In this document: positions 56,204 through 64,000 of the stretch, piece after piece
Position numbering within the stretch: the first letter of the stretch is position 1
Layout: every line of letters starts with the position of its first letter
Origin: Geobacteraceae bacterium
GTDB lineage: Bacteria; Desulfobacterota; Desulfuromonadia; Geobacterales; Pseudopelobacteraceae
Length of the DNA stretch: 64,000 bases
NCBI GenBank assembly: GCA_013336525.1
Contig: JAAXTM010000001.1
Location: forward strand, 558,001-622,000
Direction: 5' to 3'
Notes under the pieces: generated by a model
Databases searched by the model: none
The model's input: only the letters and a program-made list of their open reading frames with translations
What the model was told of the DNA's origin: nothing
Program-made: the position numbers and the translations under genes

Positions 56204-56509
56204 TTAAGGTAAATTGTTGTCATTGCCACCCCATACATCCAGCCACTGCTGCTGAGGCGTTCGACTGTCACCGTACTGGACAATGACACCGTCTTGCCGC
56301 TGGTAGGAACAGGACCATCCCGGCTTGTCTGAACCTGAAAAGGTTGGATACTCCTGACGATGGTCCAGTGCATTGTATGGGGCGGAATATGTCCCGTCAT
56401 CTTTGGGCGGCGGACAATGTTCATCACCGATGTACCATTTATTATCGTCACTATGAGCCTGTACTGCAGCTAACATCAGGACAAATAAAACAGCTGAACC
56501 TATTCTCAT
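56204..56509 (-). CDS. Small exported protein of unknown function
   Basis: 101 residues from the ATG at 56509, which has GGGGGG ahead; upstream codons are less likely. Signal peptide MRIGSAVLFVLMLAAVQAHS. The mature part is Trp- and Tyr-rich with two cysteines (GDEHCPPPKDDG and GWSCSYQRQD), and strands ending QWLDVWGGNDNN. No family recognised. It lies after the hybrid kinase gene and on the same strand. Confidence 0.65.
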   Translation of the reverse strand: MRIGSAVLFVLMLAAVQAHSDDNKWYIGDEHCPPPKDDGTYSAPYNALDHRQEYPTFSGSDKPGWSCSYQRQDGVIVQYGDSRTPQQQWLDVWGGNDNNLP

Positions 56510-56593
56510 AAGCCCCCCACTCTGTAACTTTTGTAAATACCTCATGGGACCAATTGCTCGCAATCAAAACAGTGACCTGTACTAGCAATTCAT

Positions 56594-59500
56594 TCAGAAG
56601 GCATCAAGCATATCTCTAACCTTTTTGGCAAGTTCCAGTGGAGTAATCGGCTTTTTAACAATGTCAAAGTGTTCTGCAATATTCCCCTTCTTATGGAGCA
56701 TATCCGCCGTATAGCCGCTTGTAAAAAGAATCTTCATTTCAGGTTCAACTGCTCTGACCTCATCAAAAAGCTCTTTTCCGCTTTTTTTAGGCATGATTAA
56801 ATCTGTAAAAATCAGGCTTATTTTGTCTCTGTTTGCCAAAAACTTATCAACTCCATCCTCACCGTCTTCTGCAAGTATGACATTATAACCATACTGTTTA
56901 AGAATTGTATCAACAAGATTCCGGACAGGTGCTTCGTCTTCAACGACAAGAATGGTTTCAGAACCCATTACGGGACTTTCAAAAGATATATCTTCTCCTT
57001 CCATGGACTGTTGATTGTCAGTCATTGGAAGATAAATTTTGAACGCAGTTCCTTTACCAGGCTCGCTGTAAACATCAATATGTCCGTTATGTTGGTTAAC
57101 TATCCCATATACGATAGCTAAGCCGAGCCCGGTTCCCTTGCCGGTCTCCTTGGTTGTAAAGAATGGCTCAAATATCTTGTTTTTTGTGACATTATCCATC
57201 CCCAGGCCATCATCTGATACGCTAATCTGTGCATATTTCCCGGGAGCTCCAAAACCATGGACTTCAACGAATAAATTGTCTATTTCAATAATTTGGGTTT
57301 CAATAGATAACGTCCCACCATCTTCCATGACATCCCTTGCATTGGTTGCCAGATTAACAAGCACCTGCTCAATCTGCCCTTTATCAGCAAAAACGGTAAT
57401 AGGGTCGTTCCTTAATGTGGTAGTAAGCGTAATATCCTCACCAATCACCCTTCGTAAAAACTTACCGACACCTTGTATCAGTTCATTAATATTTACATAC
57501 TGAGGTGACATTTCCTGCTTACGACTGAAGGCTAACAACCCGCGTGTTAAATTGGCCGCTCTCTCCGTAGAAGCAAGAATCTGATCAACCATTTCCTTGT
57601 TAGGATCATCATGCGACAACTTCATCTCCAGTAACGAGCCGTATCCGCCTATTACTGTGAGAATATTGTTAAAGTCATGGGCAATCCCCCCGGCAAGATG
57701 CCCAACTGCTTCCATTTTTTGCGAATGCCTGAGTTGATCTTCTAAATTTTTACGTCCCGTGATATCACGTACAAACACATGAACTGCCGGCTTACCTTTA
57801 TGCTGCATGGAGGTCGCGGTTACTTCACCAAAGAACGTGGTACCATCAAGCCGCACGTATTTTACTTCCATTACAGGAAGCTTACCCGTGTATCTGCCTG
57901 TTCCATCCATACGGTTTACACAATGTTCCCTGGAATCCGGATGTATTAGATCCATCATCGGCCTTAAAAGAAGTTCATTCGGATCGGATGCACCAAACAT
58001 GCGTACGCCGGCATCATTGATAAAAATGATCTTCCCTTCTCTCAGAATTAAGATAATATCTTGTGAAAGTTCTACCAACTGGCGATAGCGCTCTTCAGTC
58101 TCGCCCAGTACCTCCTGAATTTTCCGGTCAAAAGCAAGATCATGTCGAGTAACCAAAATGCTGATTGGCTCGCCACTGTTGTCGCGCACCATCTTTATAG
58201 CGACCTCAACAGGCTTTCCTGTATGGTTATCAGGATGATCAGCTTCTAGCACGGTGATAAAATCATGCCTATCCTCTTCTGCCTGGCAAAACGTACATGG
58301 CCCGGAGTAGCATGGATGGATGACTTCACTAATGTGCCGCCCCACAGAGGTTTCTGGAGTCTCACCAAAAATGTGATAGAACGTTTTGTTCGCACGCAAA
58401 AGTTTTCTGTCAAGGTCCAGAAGATATATAGCATCGTCTGATGCATCCATAGCCGCCTGCCACTCGTTTGCGGCCCTGTCAAGAGACCTGAGAGCTTCTT
58501 TACTCTCGGTGATATCGGAACTCAAACCGATCATCCTCACGGCATCACCGTTCATGTCCCTTAAGACGAGCCCTTCAGCTTTTATAAATTTTATTACTCC
58601 ATCATGCCGGACAATACGAAATGAGGTATCAAAATCATTTTTGCCATCAAGAGCTGCTTTTATTGCAGCCATGACAATTGGACGATCCAGAGGGTGCAAA
58701 GTATTTTCCCATTTTTCTATTTCCACTTTGAAAGAATCATTATTGACGCCATAGAGCTCCCGCATCCGCTCGTCCCAAACGAGAATATCATTCCGAATGT
58801 CCCAGTCCCATATCCCAAAATGTCCTGATTTCAAAGCAAGTTCAAGTCGTTGCGCCGTTTGGTTAAGTGATTGTTGTTTGGCATCAAGATGCCTTATGAA
58901 AAGAAAAATAATCAGATAAATAAGGGCGAGGCATGTGAGGGTTATGGCCGTAAGAATAAAAAATAAATTATGGGATTTACTTAAAACAGAAGCTAATGGA
59001 ACGCGAATAGAGATGAGAGCACGATAACGCCCATCCTTTTCAAAAAAACCGGCTTTATTTCCATAGAGACGAACCAGATCTTTAGGAGCATTGGCAGGAT
59101 CACCATGGCATCTGAGGCAGCTTAAATCAGCTGGCTGAGTAGGGACCGCCATGTAAAGCCATTTACCATCAGGTCGGTCAATCATCTGACTATAGTTTTT
59201 CAGACCCTCGTTGTTTATGCGTTTAAGCAAATCAAGCTCCGCTGGGTCAGCCTGATTGATAAGGTTTCGCGGGTTATCAGAAGCCAATTTAAAATATATT
59301 TCCGGCAAGCCGTTTTTTCGGCGTTCCTCATTGAGCAGGGCGGTAATATTGCGGGCTATATACGTAGAAGAAAAGATAACCGGAGAAAAATATTCTGGAT
59401 TCAGTAGCCCGTTTGTTTGAAGACGAAAGAGTTCGGGGCGCAGGTTTTTGGTAATATAGGTTTGTACTGCACGGTGTGCATATAATATATTTTTGCCCTG

Positions 59501-59623
59501 GTTTTGTGCCTCTTGAAGCGCATATTGCTCGGTCTTGGCGTAAAAAAGCACGCTAAGCCCTATCGAAAGACCGATAAAAACAAATAGGAGCAATGCTACT
59601 ATTTTACGATTTTTCTGGATCAT
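56594..59623 (-). CDS. Membrane hybrid histidine kinase with haem-binding DUF3365 sensor
   Basis: 1009 residues. A membrane helix (8-28), an extracytoplasmic domain (30-215) of the DUF3365/Tll0287 type with one CLRCH haem-c site at 169-173, and a second helix (219-243). Three PAS domains follow (about 260-375, 385-500, 505-625), the second with a Cys cluster (HPCYSGPCTFC near 437). HisKA His649 lies in GIAHDFNN; the HATPase has NLATNARD, SDDGLGMD and GTGLGLA. A receiver with Asp941 in FTDLIMP ends it. The haem site suggests redox or gas sensing in the periplasm (inference). No partner regulator is adjacent. Confidence 0.93.
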   Translation of the reverse strand: MIQKNRKIVALLLFVFIGLSIGLSVLFYAKTEQYALQEAQNQGKNILYAHRAVQTYITKNLRPELFRLQTNGLLNPEYFSPVIFSSTYIARNITALLNEERRKNGLPEIYFKLASDNPRNLINQADPAELDLLKRINNEGLKNYSQMIDRPDGKWLYMAVPTQPADLSCLRCHGDPANAPKDLVRLYGNKAGFFEKDGRYRALISIRVPLASVLSKSHNLFFILTAITLTCLALIYLIIFLFIRHLDAKQQSLNQTAQRLELALKSGHFGIWDWDIRNDILVWDERMRELYGVNNDSFKVEIEKWENTLHPLDRPIVMAAIKAALDGKNDFDTSFRIVRHDGVIKFIKAEGLVLRDMNGDAVRMIGLSSDITESKEALRSLDRAANEWQAAMDASDDAIYLLDLDRKLLRANKTFYHIFGETPETSVGRHISEVIHPCYSGPCTFCQAEEDRHDFITVLEADHPDNHTGKPVEVAIKMVRDNSGEPISILVTRHDLAFDRKIQEVLGETEERYRQLVELSQDIILILREGKIIFINDAGVRMFGASDPNELLLRPMMDLIHPDSREHCVNRMDGTGRYTGKLPVMEVKYVRLDGTTFFGEVTATSMQHKGKPAVHVFVRDITGRKNLEDQLRHSQKMEAVGHLAGGIAHDFNNILTVIGGYGSLLEMKLSHDDPNKEMVDQILASTERAANLTRGLLAFSRKQEMSPQYVNINELIQGVGKFLRRVIGEDITLTTTLRNDPITVFADKGQIEQVLVNLATNARDVMEDGGTLSIETQIIEIDNLFVEVHGFGAPGKYAQISVSDDGLGMDNVTKNKIFEPFFTTKETGKGTGLGLAIVYGIVNQHNGHIDVYSEPGKGTAFKIYLPMTDNQQSMEGEDISFESPVMGSETILVVEDEAPVRNLVDTILKQYGYNVILAEDGEDGVDKFLANRDKISLIFTDLIMPKKSGKELFDEVRAVEPEMKILFTSGYTADMLHKKGNIAEHFDIVKKPITPLELAKKVRDMLDAF

Positions 59624-59803
59624 TAATGGACCATTATAAGGTAGGTAAAGACAATGTCTAAATGGTTACTTTGATGCTATCATCCAACTCAATCATGTCA
59701 ATAAATCTGCTTTTAGATTGACAGCAACAATAAAAAACAGCTGAATTACACACTTTATTTCAGACAATCTTGTTTACCCGTTTTGCAAGAGTATCAACAA
59801 CAA

Positions 59804-59828
59804 AAGCCCCAGTTTTATCGGGGCTTCT
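59804..59828 (-). terminator. Terminator downstream of tRNA-Thr
   Basis: On the minus strand AAGCCCC and GGGGCTT pair around GATAAAACT, followed by TTGTTG. Ends the tRNA transcript. Confidence 0.75.
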
Positions 59829-59857
59829 TAACTTAGACGGACTACTTTGCTGTCTGG

Positions 59858-59933
59858 TGGAGCCGTTTGTCGGAATCGAACCGACGACCTCATCATTACG
59901 AGTGATGTGCTCTACCAACTGAGCTAAAACGGC
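59858..59933 (-). tRNA. tRNA-Thr (anticodon CGT)
   Basis: 76 bases with CCA encoded. The acceptor GCCGTTT pairs with AAACGGC; D arm AGCTCAGTTGGTAGAGC; anticodon stem CATCA/TGATG around CTCGTAA gives CGT (codon ACG); T arm GTCGGTTCGATTCCGAC. Standard cloverleaf. Confidence 0.97.
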
Positions 59934-60106
59934 ACTGTTACTTTCTTGTGCATGCGGCCTTCGGAGGATGTGAAAATACCTTAAAAGTGTGACCACTGTC
60001 AATGTCATAAGGTACTCTGCAATCAAATTTCTGCTTTACCGCCGCCCGGATAACGGCTAGTATCGTCCACTCGTTGCAGTTTTATTTTTTCAGGAAATGG
60101 CGCCTC

Positions 60107-60946
60107 ATGATTTTTCGTACACAACTTTTAGTTCTGCTGTTCTGTTTCTCCGTTCTGACAGCTCACGCTGCCAAAATTGCCAAAACTGCCGGTATCAGTC
60201 GGCTTGGGTATGCCATCCAGATGGGCGCTTTTTCCGACGTAAAAAACGCAGAGCGTTTTTCAGCTAAACTTCAGTCAAAAGGGATTGAAGCGTTCTATTT
60301 CCGAAAGGACAACGGAATGTACGCGGTGCGATTCGGTGACTTTTCCACAAAAGAGAAGGCTCGTACCGAGGCAAAAAAACTTGTGGCAGAACGTCTGATT
60401 GACAGCTTCTACATCGCCCCACCAAACGAGGTCGTATTCAGCCGTTCAAAAGGGCCAGGGTGGCAAAAACCGCAACCGGACGAGATTCGAAAACCGTCCC
60501 CTTCGCTACAGCCAATTGTCCCGAAAGAGGATATTGAAAAACCGACTCCAAAAACGGTGAGTAAAGAGCGTGACATGGGGGCAATCGCTGCCCGCACCGC
60601 CGAACGCTTTGTCGGTATCCCGTACCGATGGGGTGGCGATAACGTTATAGAAGGCATGGATTGCAGCGGCTTCGTGCGGGCAGTCTACAATTTGTGCGGG
60701 CTCAGTATTCCCCGCACCTCGAGCGACCAGTTCAAAGCGGGTGAGAGTGTGTCTAAAGCGGATCTGATGGATGGCGACCTGGTCTTTTTCGGTTCTTCAG
60801 CGGACAAGATCAACCATGTCGGCATTTATGTCGGAGGAGGCAGGTTTGTTCATGCCCCGCGCCGGGGTGAAGAAATCCGTGTTACTGAGGTCAATGAAAG
60901 TTATTTTGAGAAGCGTTTTGTCGGAGCACGAAGATATTTTCAGTAA
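60107..60946 (+). CDS. Exported SPOR-NlpC/P60 endopeptidase
   Basis: 279 residues from the ATG at 60107; the frame opens a little earlier from TTG. Signal peptide MIFRTQLLVLLFCFSVLTAHA. A SPOR domain (about 35-105, GYAIQMGAFSDVKNAERF) binds denuded glycan at division sites. A Pro/Lys linker leads to the NlpC/P60 domain with catalytic Cys in GMDCSGFVRAVYNLCG near 188 and His in INHVGIYVGGGRFVHAPR near 240. It likely cuts peptide bonds in peptidoglycan. DUF1015 follows after 17 bases. Confidence 0.92.
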   Translation: MIFRTQLLVLLFCFSVLTAHAAKIAKTAGISRLGYAIQMGAFSDVKNAERFSAKLQSKGIEAFYFRKDNGMYAVRFGDFSTKEKARTEAKKLVAERLIDSFYIAPPNEVVFSRSKGPGWQKPQPDEIRKPSPSLQPIVPKEDIEKPTPKTVSKERDMGAIAARTAERFVGIPYRWGGDNVIEGMDCSGFVRAVYNLCGLSIPRTSSDQFKAGESVSKADLMDGDLVFFGSSADKINHVGIYVGGGRFVHAPRRGEEIRVTEVNESYFEKRFVGARRYFQ

Positions 60947-60963
60947 GTTTACGGAGATAATGT

Positions 60964-62205
60964 ATGGCAGTCATCAAACCATTCCGGGCTCTGCGCCCGC
61001 CTAAAGATCTGGCTGAGAAGGTCTCAGCCCTCCCCTACGATGTGATGAATGTTGAGGAAGCTTGTGCCATGGCGGCCGGGAATCCCAACAGCTTTCTTCA
61101 TATTTCCCGTGCCGAAATAGATCTTCCGCCAGAGGTTGATCCCCATGACGATTCCGTTTATCTGCAGGGAAGACTGAATCTTGGCGATTTCATCAAGCGC
61201 GGGATATTAATCCAGGACCGGCACGACTGTTTCTATGTCTATCGCCAGCAAATGGGCTCTATCAGCCAGACCGGTCTGGTGGTCTGCGCCAGCGTTGACG
61301 ACTACCAGTCAGGTGTTATAAAGAAGCACGAGCATACCCGTGCCGACAAGGAAGAAGACCGGGTTAAACACATTGACTATCTGGATGCTAATGATGAACC
61401 GGTATTTTACCTCTCCCGCTCCTGCGCTGAAGTTGAAGGAATCATCGAGGGGATTACAAAAAACCCTCCGGAATATGATTTCATATCCGATGACGGGGTT
61501 GGCCACACCGCCTGGATCCTCTCCGACCAAGCCCTGATCAACCGCTTGATTGTACTCTTTGCGGCTATTCCGCGACTGTACGTCGCCGATGGACACCACC
61601 GCAGCGCTGCCGCCAGTCGTGTCCGCGACATGCGCCTGGACAAAAATCCGGTGCATAACGGAAGTGAAGAGTACAACTCGTTCCTGACGGTAATTTTCCC
61701 TGAAAACCAGCTCAATATCATGCCTTACAACCGCGCTGTCAAAGATCTTAACGGACGGAGTGTGGACGAGTTTATTTCACAGGTTGAGAGTAGCTTTCAT
61801 ATAACCCCCTCTCCTGTCCCGGTTGTTCCGGCTGACAGACACGAATTCGGCATGTACCTGGATGGCAGTTGGTACCTTCTGGACGCCCTGCCTGCGCTTG
61901 TCAATGAGCATGATACCGTAGGTCGACTGGATGTCTCCATTCTTCAGAACAACCTGTTGGCTCCGTTGCTCGGCATAGACAACCCGCGAACCAATCAGAG
62001 GATCCACTTCGTAGGCGGCATTCGCGGCAACGATGAACTGGTCAAGTTAGTAGATTCCGGTGAATTCGCCGTGGCGTTCGCCCTCCATCCAACCTCCATA
62101 CTCGAACTGATCGAACTGGCGGATCAGGACCAGATCATGCCGCCTAAATCAACCTGGTTCGAACCAAAGCTCCGCAGTGGCCTGTTTGTACATCTGCTGA
62201 GTTAA
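60964..62205 (+). CDS. DUF1015 family protein
   Basis: 413 residues of the DUF1015 family, cytosolic, biochemical role unknown. Signatures visible: KPFRALRPPKDLAEKVSALPYDVM at the start (core SALPYDVMNVEEA), IKKHEHTRADKEEDRVKHI near residue 118, YVADGHHRSAAASRVRD near 206 and a C-terminal FALHPTSILELIELADQDQIMPPKSTWFEPKLRSGL (core MPPKSTWFEPKLRSG). The repeated HEHT/GHHR motifs suggest a metal or phosphate site. Seventeen bases after the cell-wall hydrolase. Confidence 0.93.
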   Translation: MAVIKPFRALRPPKDLAEKVSALPYDVMNVEEACAMAAGNPNSFLHISRAEIDLPPEVDPHDDSVYLQGRLNLGDFIKRGILIQDRHDCFYVYRQQMGSISQTGLVVCASVDDYQSGVIKKHEHTRADKEEDRVKHIDYLDANDEPVFYLSRSCAEVEGIIEGITKNPPEYDFISDDGVGHTAWILSDQALINRLIVLFAAIPRLYVADGHHRSAAASRVRDMRLDKNPVHNGSEEYNSFLTVIFPENQLNIMPYNRAVKDLNGRSVDEFISQVESSFHITPSPVPVVPADRHEFGMYLDGSWYLLDALPALVNEHDTVGRLDVSILQNNLLAPLLGIDNPRTNQRIHFVGGIRGNDELVKLVDSGEFAVAFALHPTSILELIELADQDQIMPPKSTWFEPKLRSGLFVHLLS

Positions 62206-62228
62206 TCTTCAGGCATACAAAAGATACT

Positions 62229-62271
62229 AAAAGACCACCGGGGTTTCAGAAACCACGGTGGTCTTTTTTTG
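62229..62271. terminator. Bidirectional terminator between DUF1015 and thiC
   Basis: AAAGACCACCG pairs with CGGTGGTCTTT; the loop itself can form GGTTTC/GAAACC. A T-run TTTTTTT follows on the plus strand, and AAAAG precedes the stem, so it also serves the convergent thiC. Confidence 0.9.
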
Positions 62272-62290
62272 CGAAGTAAAAAACAGCCCC

Positions 62291-63577
62291 TTATCTCTTC
62301 ATAGCATCATCCATCAGCTTGTAGGCACAGAACTCGCCGCACATCGTACAGGCACCGTGGTCAGACACCGGCGAATTAGCCCGATATTCGCGAGCCTTGT
62401 CAGGGTCCATCGCCAGGGCAAACTGACCTTCCCAGTCCAGCTTTTTACGGCATTTTGCCATGGCAATATCCTTAGCCATAGCCCCTTTGACACCCTTGGC
62501 AATATCTGCAGCATGGGCTGCAATGCGTGTGGCAATGACGCCATCACGTACATCCTGCACATTGGGCAGACAGAGATGCTCGGAAGGGGTTACGTAGCAG
62601 AGGAAGTCAGCTCCGGCGGCTGCCGCAATTGCACCACCGATGGCACAGGTAATATGGTCGTATCCAGGAGCGATATCGGTAACCAGCGGTCCGAGCACAT
62701 AAAACGGGGCACCGTGGCAGAGTCTTTTTTGCAGCTGGATGTTGGTTTGAATCTGGTTTAAAGGCACATGACCAGGCCCCTCGATCATAACCTGCACACC
62801 GGCTTCCTGAGCACGCTGGGTCAGCTCGCCGAGCAGGATCAGCTCGTGGATCTGAGCGCGGTCGGTAGCGTCCGCCAGGCAGCCGGGACGGAATCCGTCA
62901 CCAAGCGAAAGGGTCATGTCGTATTCTTTGGTGATTTCCAGCAGCTTGTCGAAATGTTCAAAGAGTGGATTTTCCTTGTTGTTGTAGCTCATCCATTCGA
63001 TCGTGAAGGCCCCGCCGCGCGATACTACGTCCATGATGCGCCCTTCGTTCTTCATCCGTTCGACAGTACCGCGCGTTACACCACAGTGAACGGTGATAAA
63101 ATCGACCCCATCCTCTGCGTGTTTGATGATCCCGGCAAAAATATCGTCTACCGTCATGTCTACGATCGCTTTATTTTTATTGCGCACTGCATCAAGAGCT
63201 GCCTGATACAGCGGCACACTGCCGATGCAGGCATTTGTTTCGGCAATGATCGCTTTTCTTATTTCGTCCACCGGACCGCCGGTAGACAGGTCCATGATGG
63301 CATCGGCACCATATTTTACTGCAATACGCGCCTTTTCCAGTTCCTTTTGCATATCCGTATCATCAGAAGAAGAACCGATATTGGCGTTAACCTTGGTGCG
63401 CAGACCGGCTCCGACAGCCAGAGGGATGCCATTCAGATGCTTGATATTGTGGCAGATAACAATGTTACCGGCGGCAATGCCGTCACGGATGAATTCGGGG
63501 GGAAGGCCTTCTGCTGCAGCGGCAATCTGCATTTTTTCGGTGATGACGCCTCTGCGGGCGTATTCGAGCTGAGTCAT
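62291..63577 (-). CDS. thiC: Phosphomethylpyrimidine synthase ThiC
   Basis: Radical SAM enzyme that turns aminoimidazole ribotide into HMP phosphate for thiamine. 428 residues, the short form without the long N-terminal extension. Landmarks: [13 protein letters not shown] at the start, NIGSSSDD near residue 67, HCGVTRG near 164, [14 protein letters not shown] near 268, and the cluster loop [11 protein letters not shown] at the end. The spacing is CX2CX3C, not the CX2CX4C of the long form. No thiamine riboswitch is seen in the 39 bases upstream, since thiD lies directly before it; regulation would come from further upstream. Confidence 0.97.
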   Translation of the reverse strand: MTQLEYARRGVITEKMQIAAAAEGLPPEFIRDGIAAGNIVICHNIKHLNGIPLAVGAGLRTKVNANIGSSSDDTDMQKELEKARIAVKYGADAIMDLSTGGPVDEIRKAIIAETNACIGSVPLYQAALDAVRNKNKAIVDMTVDDIFAGIIKHAEDGVDFITVHCGVTRGTVERMKNEGRIMDVVSRGGAFTIEWMSYNNKENPLFEHFDKLLEITKEYDMTLSLGDGFRPGCLADATDRAQIHELILLGELTQRAQEAGVQVMIEGPGHVPLNQIQTNIQLQKRLCHGAPFYVLGPLVTDIAPGYDHITCAIGGAIAAAAGADFLCYVTPSEHLCLPNVQDVRDGVIATRIAAHAADIAKGVKGAMAKDIAMAKCRKKLDWEGQFALAMDPDKAREYRANSPVSDHGACTMCGEFCAYKLMDDAMKR

Positions 63578-63616
63578 GTGCGTGATCCTTTATCCTTTTC
63601 GTAAAATTCGGAACAT

Positions 63617-64000
63617 TTATGGTGTTTGCAGCAGTTCGCGTGCCGCCATGAAGTGATTAACCGGGCTATGACCCTTCCCCAGACTCCGGGCAAGACGGAT
63701 AGCAGTACTGATGAACAATTTTGACCGTTCAACCGCTGTCAGCAAAGGCTCGCCCTGAGCAAGCAGAGCGGCAATAGCCGATGCGTAGCTGCAGCCGGTG
63801 CCGTGGGTGTTGCTGGTAAAAAACCTCTCAGAGCTGAAATGGTGGCACTTTTTACCATCAAAAAGAACATCGGTGGAGAAACGTCCGGACAGATGCCCCC
63901 CCTTTATAAGGACATTGGCCGCCCCCAACGCGTGCAGGTCACTAGCAGCCAGCTCCATCTCCGACTCGTTTTTTATTGATCTCCCTAGGAGACGCTCCGC
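63617..64000 (-). CDS. thiD: Hydroxymethylpyrimidine (phosphate) kinase, 3' part (cut by window edge)
   Basis: C-terminal 127 residues; the frame stays open to base 64000. Ribokinase-fold features: VLIKGGHLSG, FDGKKCHHFSSERF, and the active-site motif NTHGTGCSYASAIAALLAQG with the anion hole. It phosphorylates HMP phosphate for coupling to the thiazole. The order thiD then thiC on one strand, 39 bases apart, points to one thiamine operon. Whether it is fused to ThiE upstream cannot be seen. Confidence 0.93.
   Translation of the reverse strand, partial: AERLLGRSIKNESEMELAASDLHALGAANVLIKGGHLSGRFSTDVLFDGKKCHHFSSERFFTSNTHGTGCSYASAIAALLAQGEPLLTAVERSKLFISTAIRLARSLGKGHSPVNHFMAARELLQTP

Noticed and set aside
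63578-63616. Possible thiamine riboswitch before thiC
   Set aside because: Only 39 bases separate thiC from thiD, too few, and no CTGAGA box is present.
1-64000. CRISPR array, complete insertion sequence or prophage
   Set aside because: No regularly spaced repeats and no complete transposase or phage structural gene were seen in any frame.

Overview
The window reads as chromosomal core of a Geobacter-like member of the Desulfuromonadia (Geobacterales). The inference rests on gene content and order: purL-mscS-purB, gap-pgk-tpiA-secG-tRNA-Leu, rpsB-tsf-pyrH-frr-uppS-cdsA-dxr-rseP-tsaB, dnaE-accA, long hybrid histidine kinases, one with a haem-binding sensor, and a short-form ThiC. No species is claimed.

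Layout. From 1 to about 10.2 kb nearly everything is on the minus strand: the 5' part of purL, an MscS-type channel, purB, a YycJ-like hydrolase, a DUF503 protein, a HelD/UvrD-like helicase, small envelope proteins and a MATE exporter. From 10.2 to 15.3 kb lies an accessory patch. It has a large hybrid sensor kinase and a VOC protein among remnants: a truncated RelE/HigB-type toxin, the N-terminus of an HNH-endonuclease-like protein, the C-terminus of a GxxExxY protein between inverted repeats, and a perfect 19-bp palindrome. From 15.3 to 30.3 kb the genes are mostly housekeeping: thioesterase, inositol monophosphatase family, asnS, a secreted glutaredoxin-like protein, the overlapping HD phosphohydrolase/ybeY/kinase-phosphatase block, xerD, glnD, a PP-loop enzyme, a YfbR-like nucleotidase and a dGTPase-like protein. 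A ribbon-helix-helix gene and a divergent acidic protein flank short repeated boxes at 29.7-30.3 kb. From 30.4 to 34.1 kb are tRNA-Leu, secG and the glycolytic tpiA-pgk-gap set, all minus strand.

From 34.4 to 55.9 kb the plus strand carries translation, lipid and envelope genes (rpsB to tsaB), sucCD, dnaE, accA, a pseudouridine synthase, a CBS-domain protein, lnt and prfB with its +1 programmed frameshift. From 55.9 kb on come two small minus-strand proteins, a second hybrid kinase with a CXXCH-bearing sensor domain, tRNA-Thr, a SPOR-NlpC/P60 cell-wall protein, a DUF1015 protein, thiC and the 3' part of thiD.

No complete phage, insertion sequence or CRISPR array was seen. The most interesting signals are regulatory or structural: a promoter followed by an intrinsic-terminator-like hairpin inside the short dnaE leader; cdsA and the kinase-phosphatase fusion without a usual start codon at their homologous N-termini; the ribbon-helix-helix gene beside boxes on an 8-bp rhythm; a PurL with a double PurS-like N-terminus; and the mosaic of broken defence or mobile genes at 11-15 kb.
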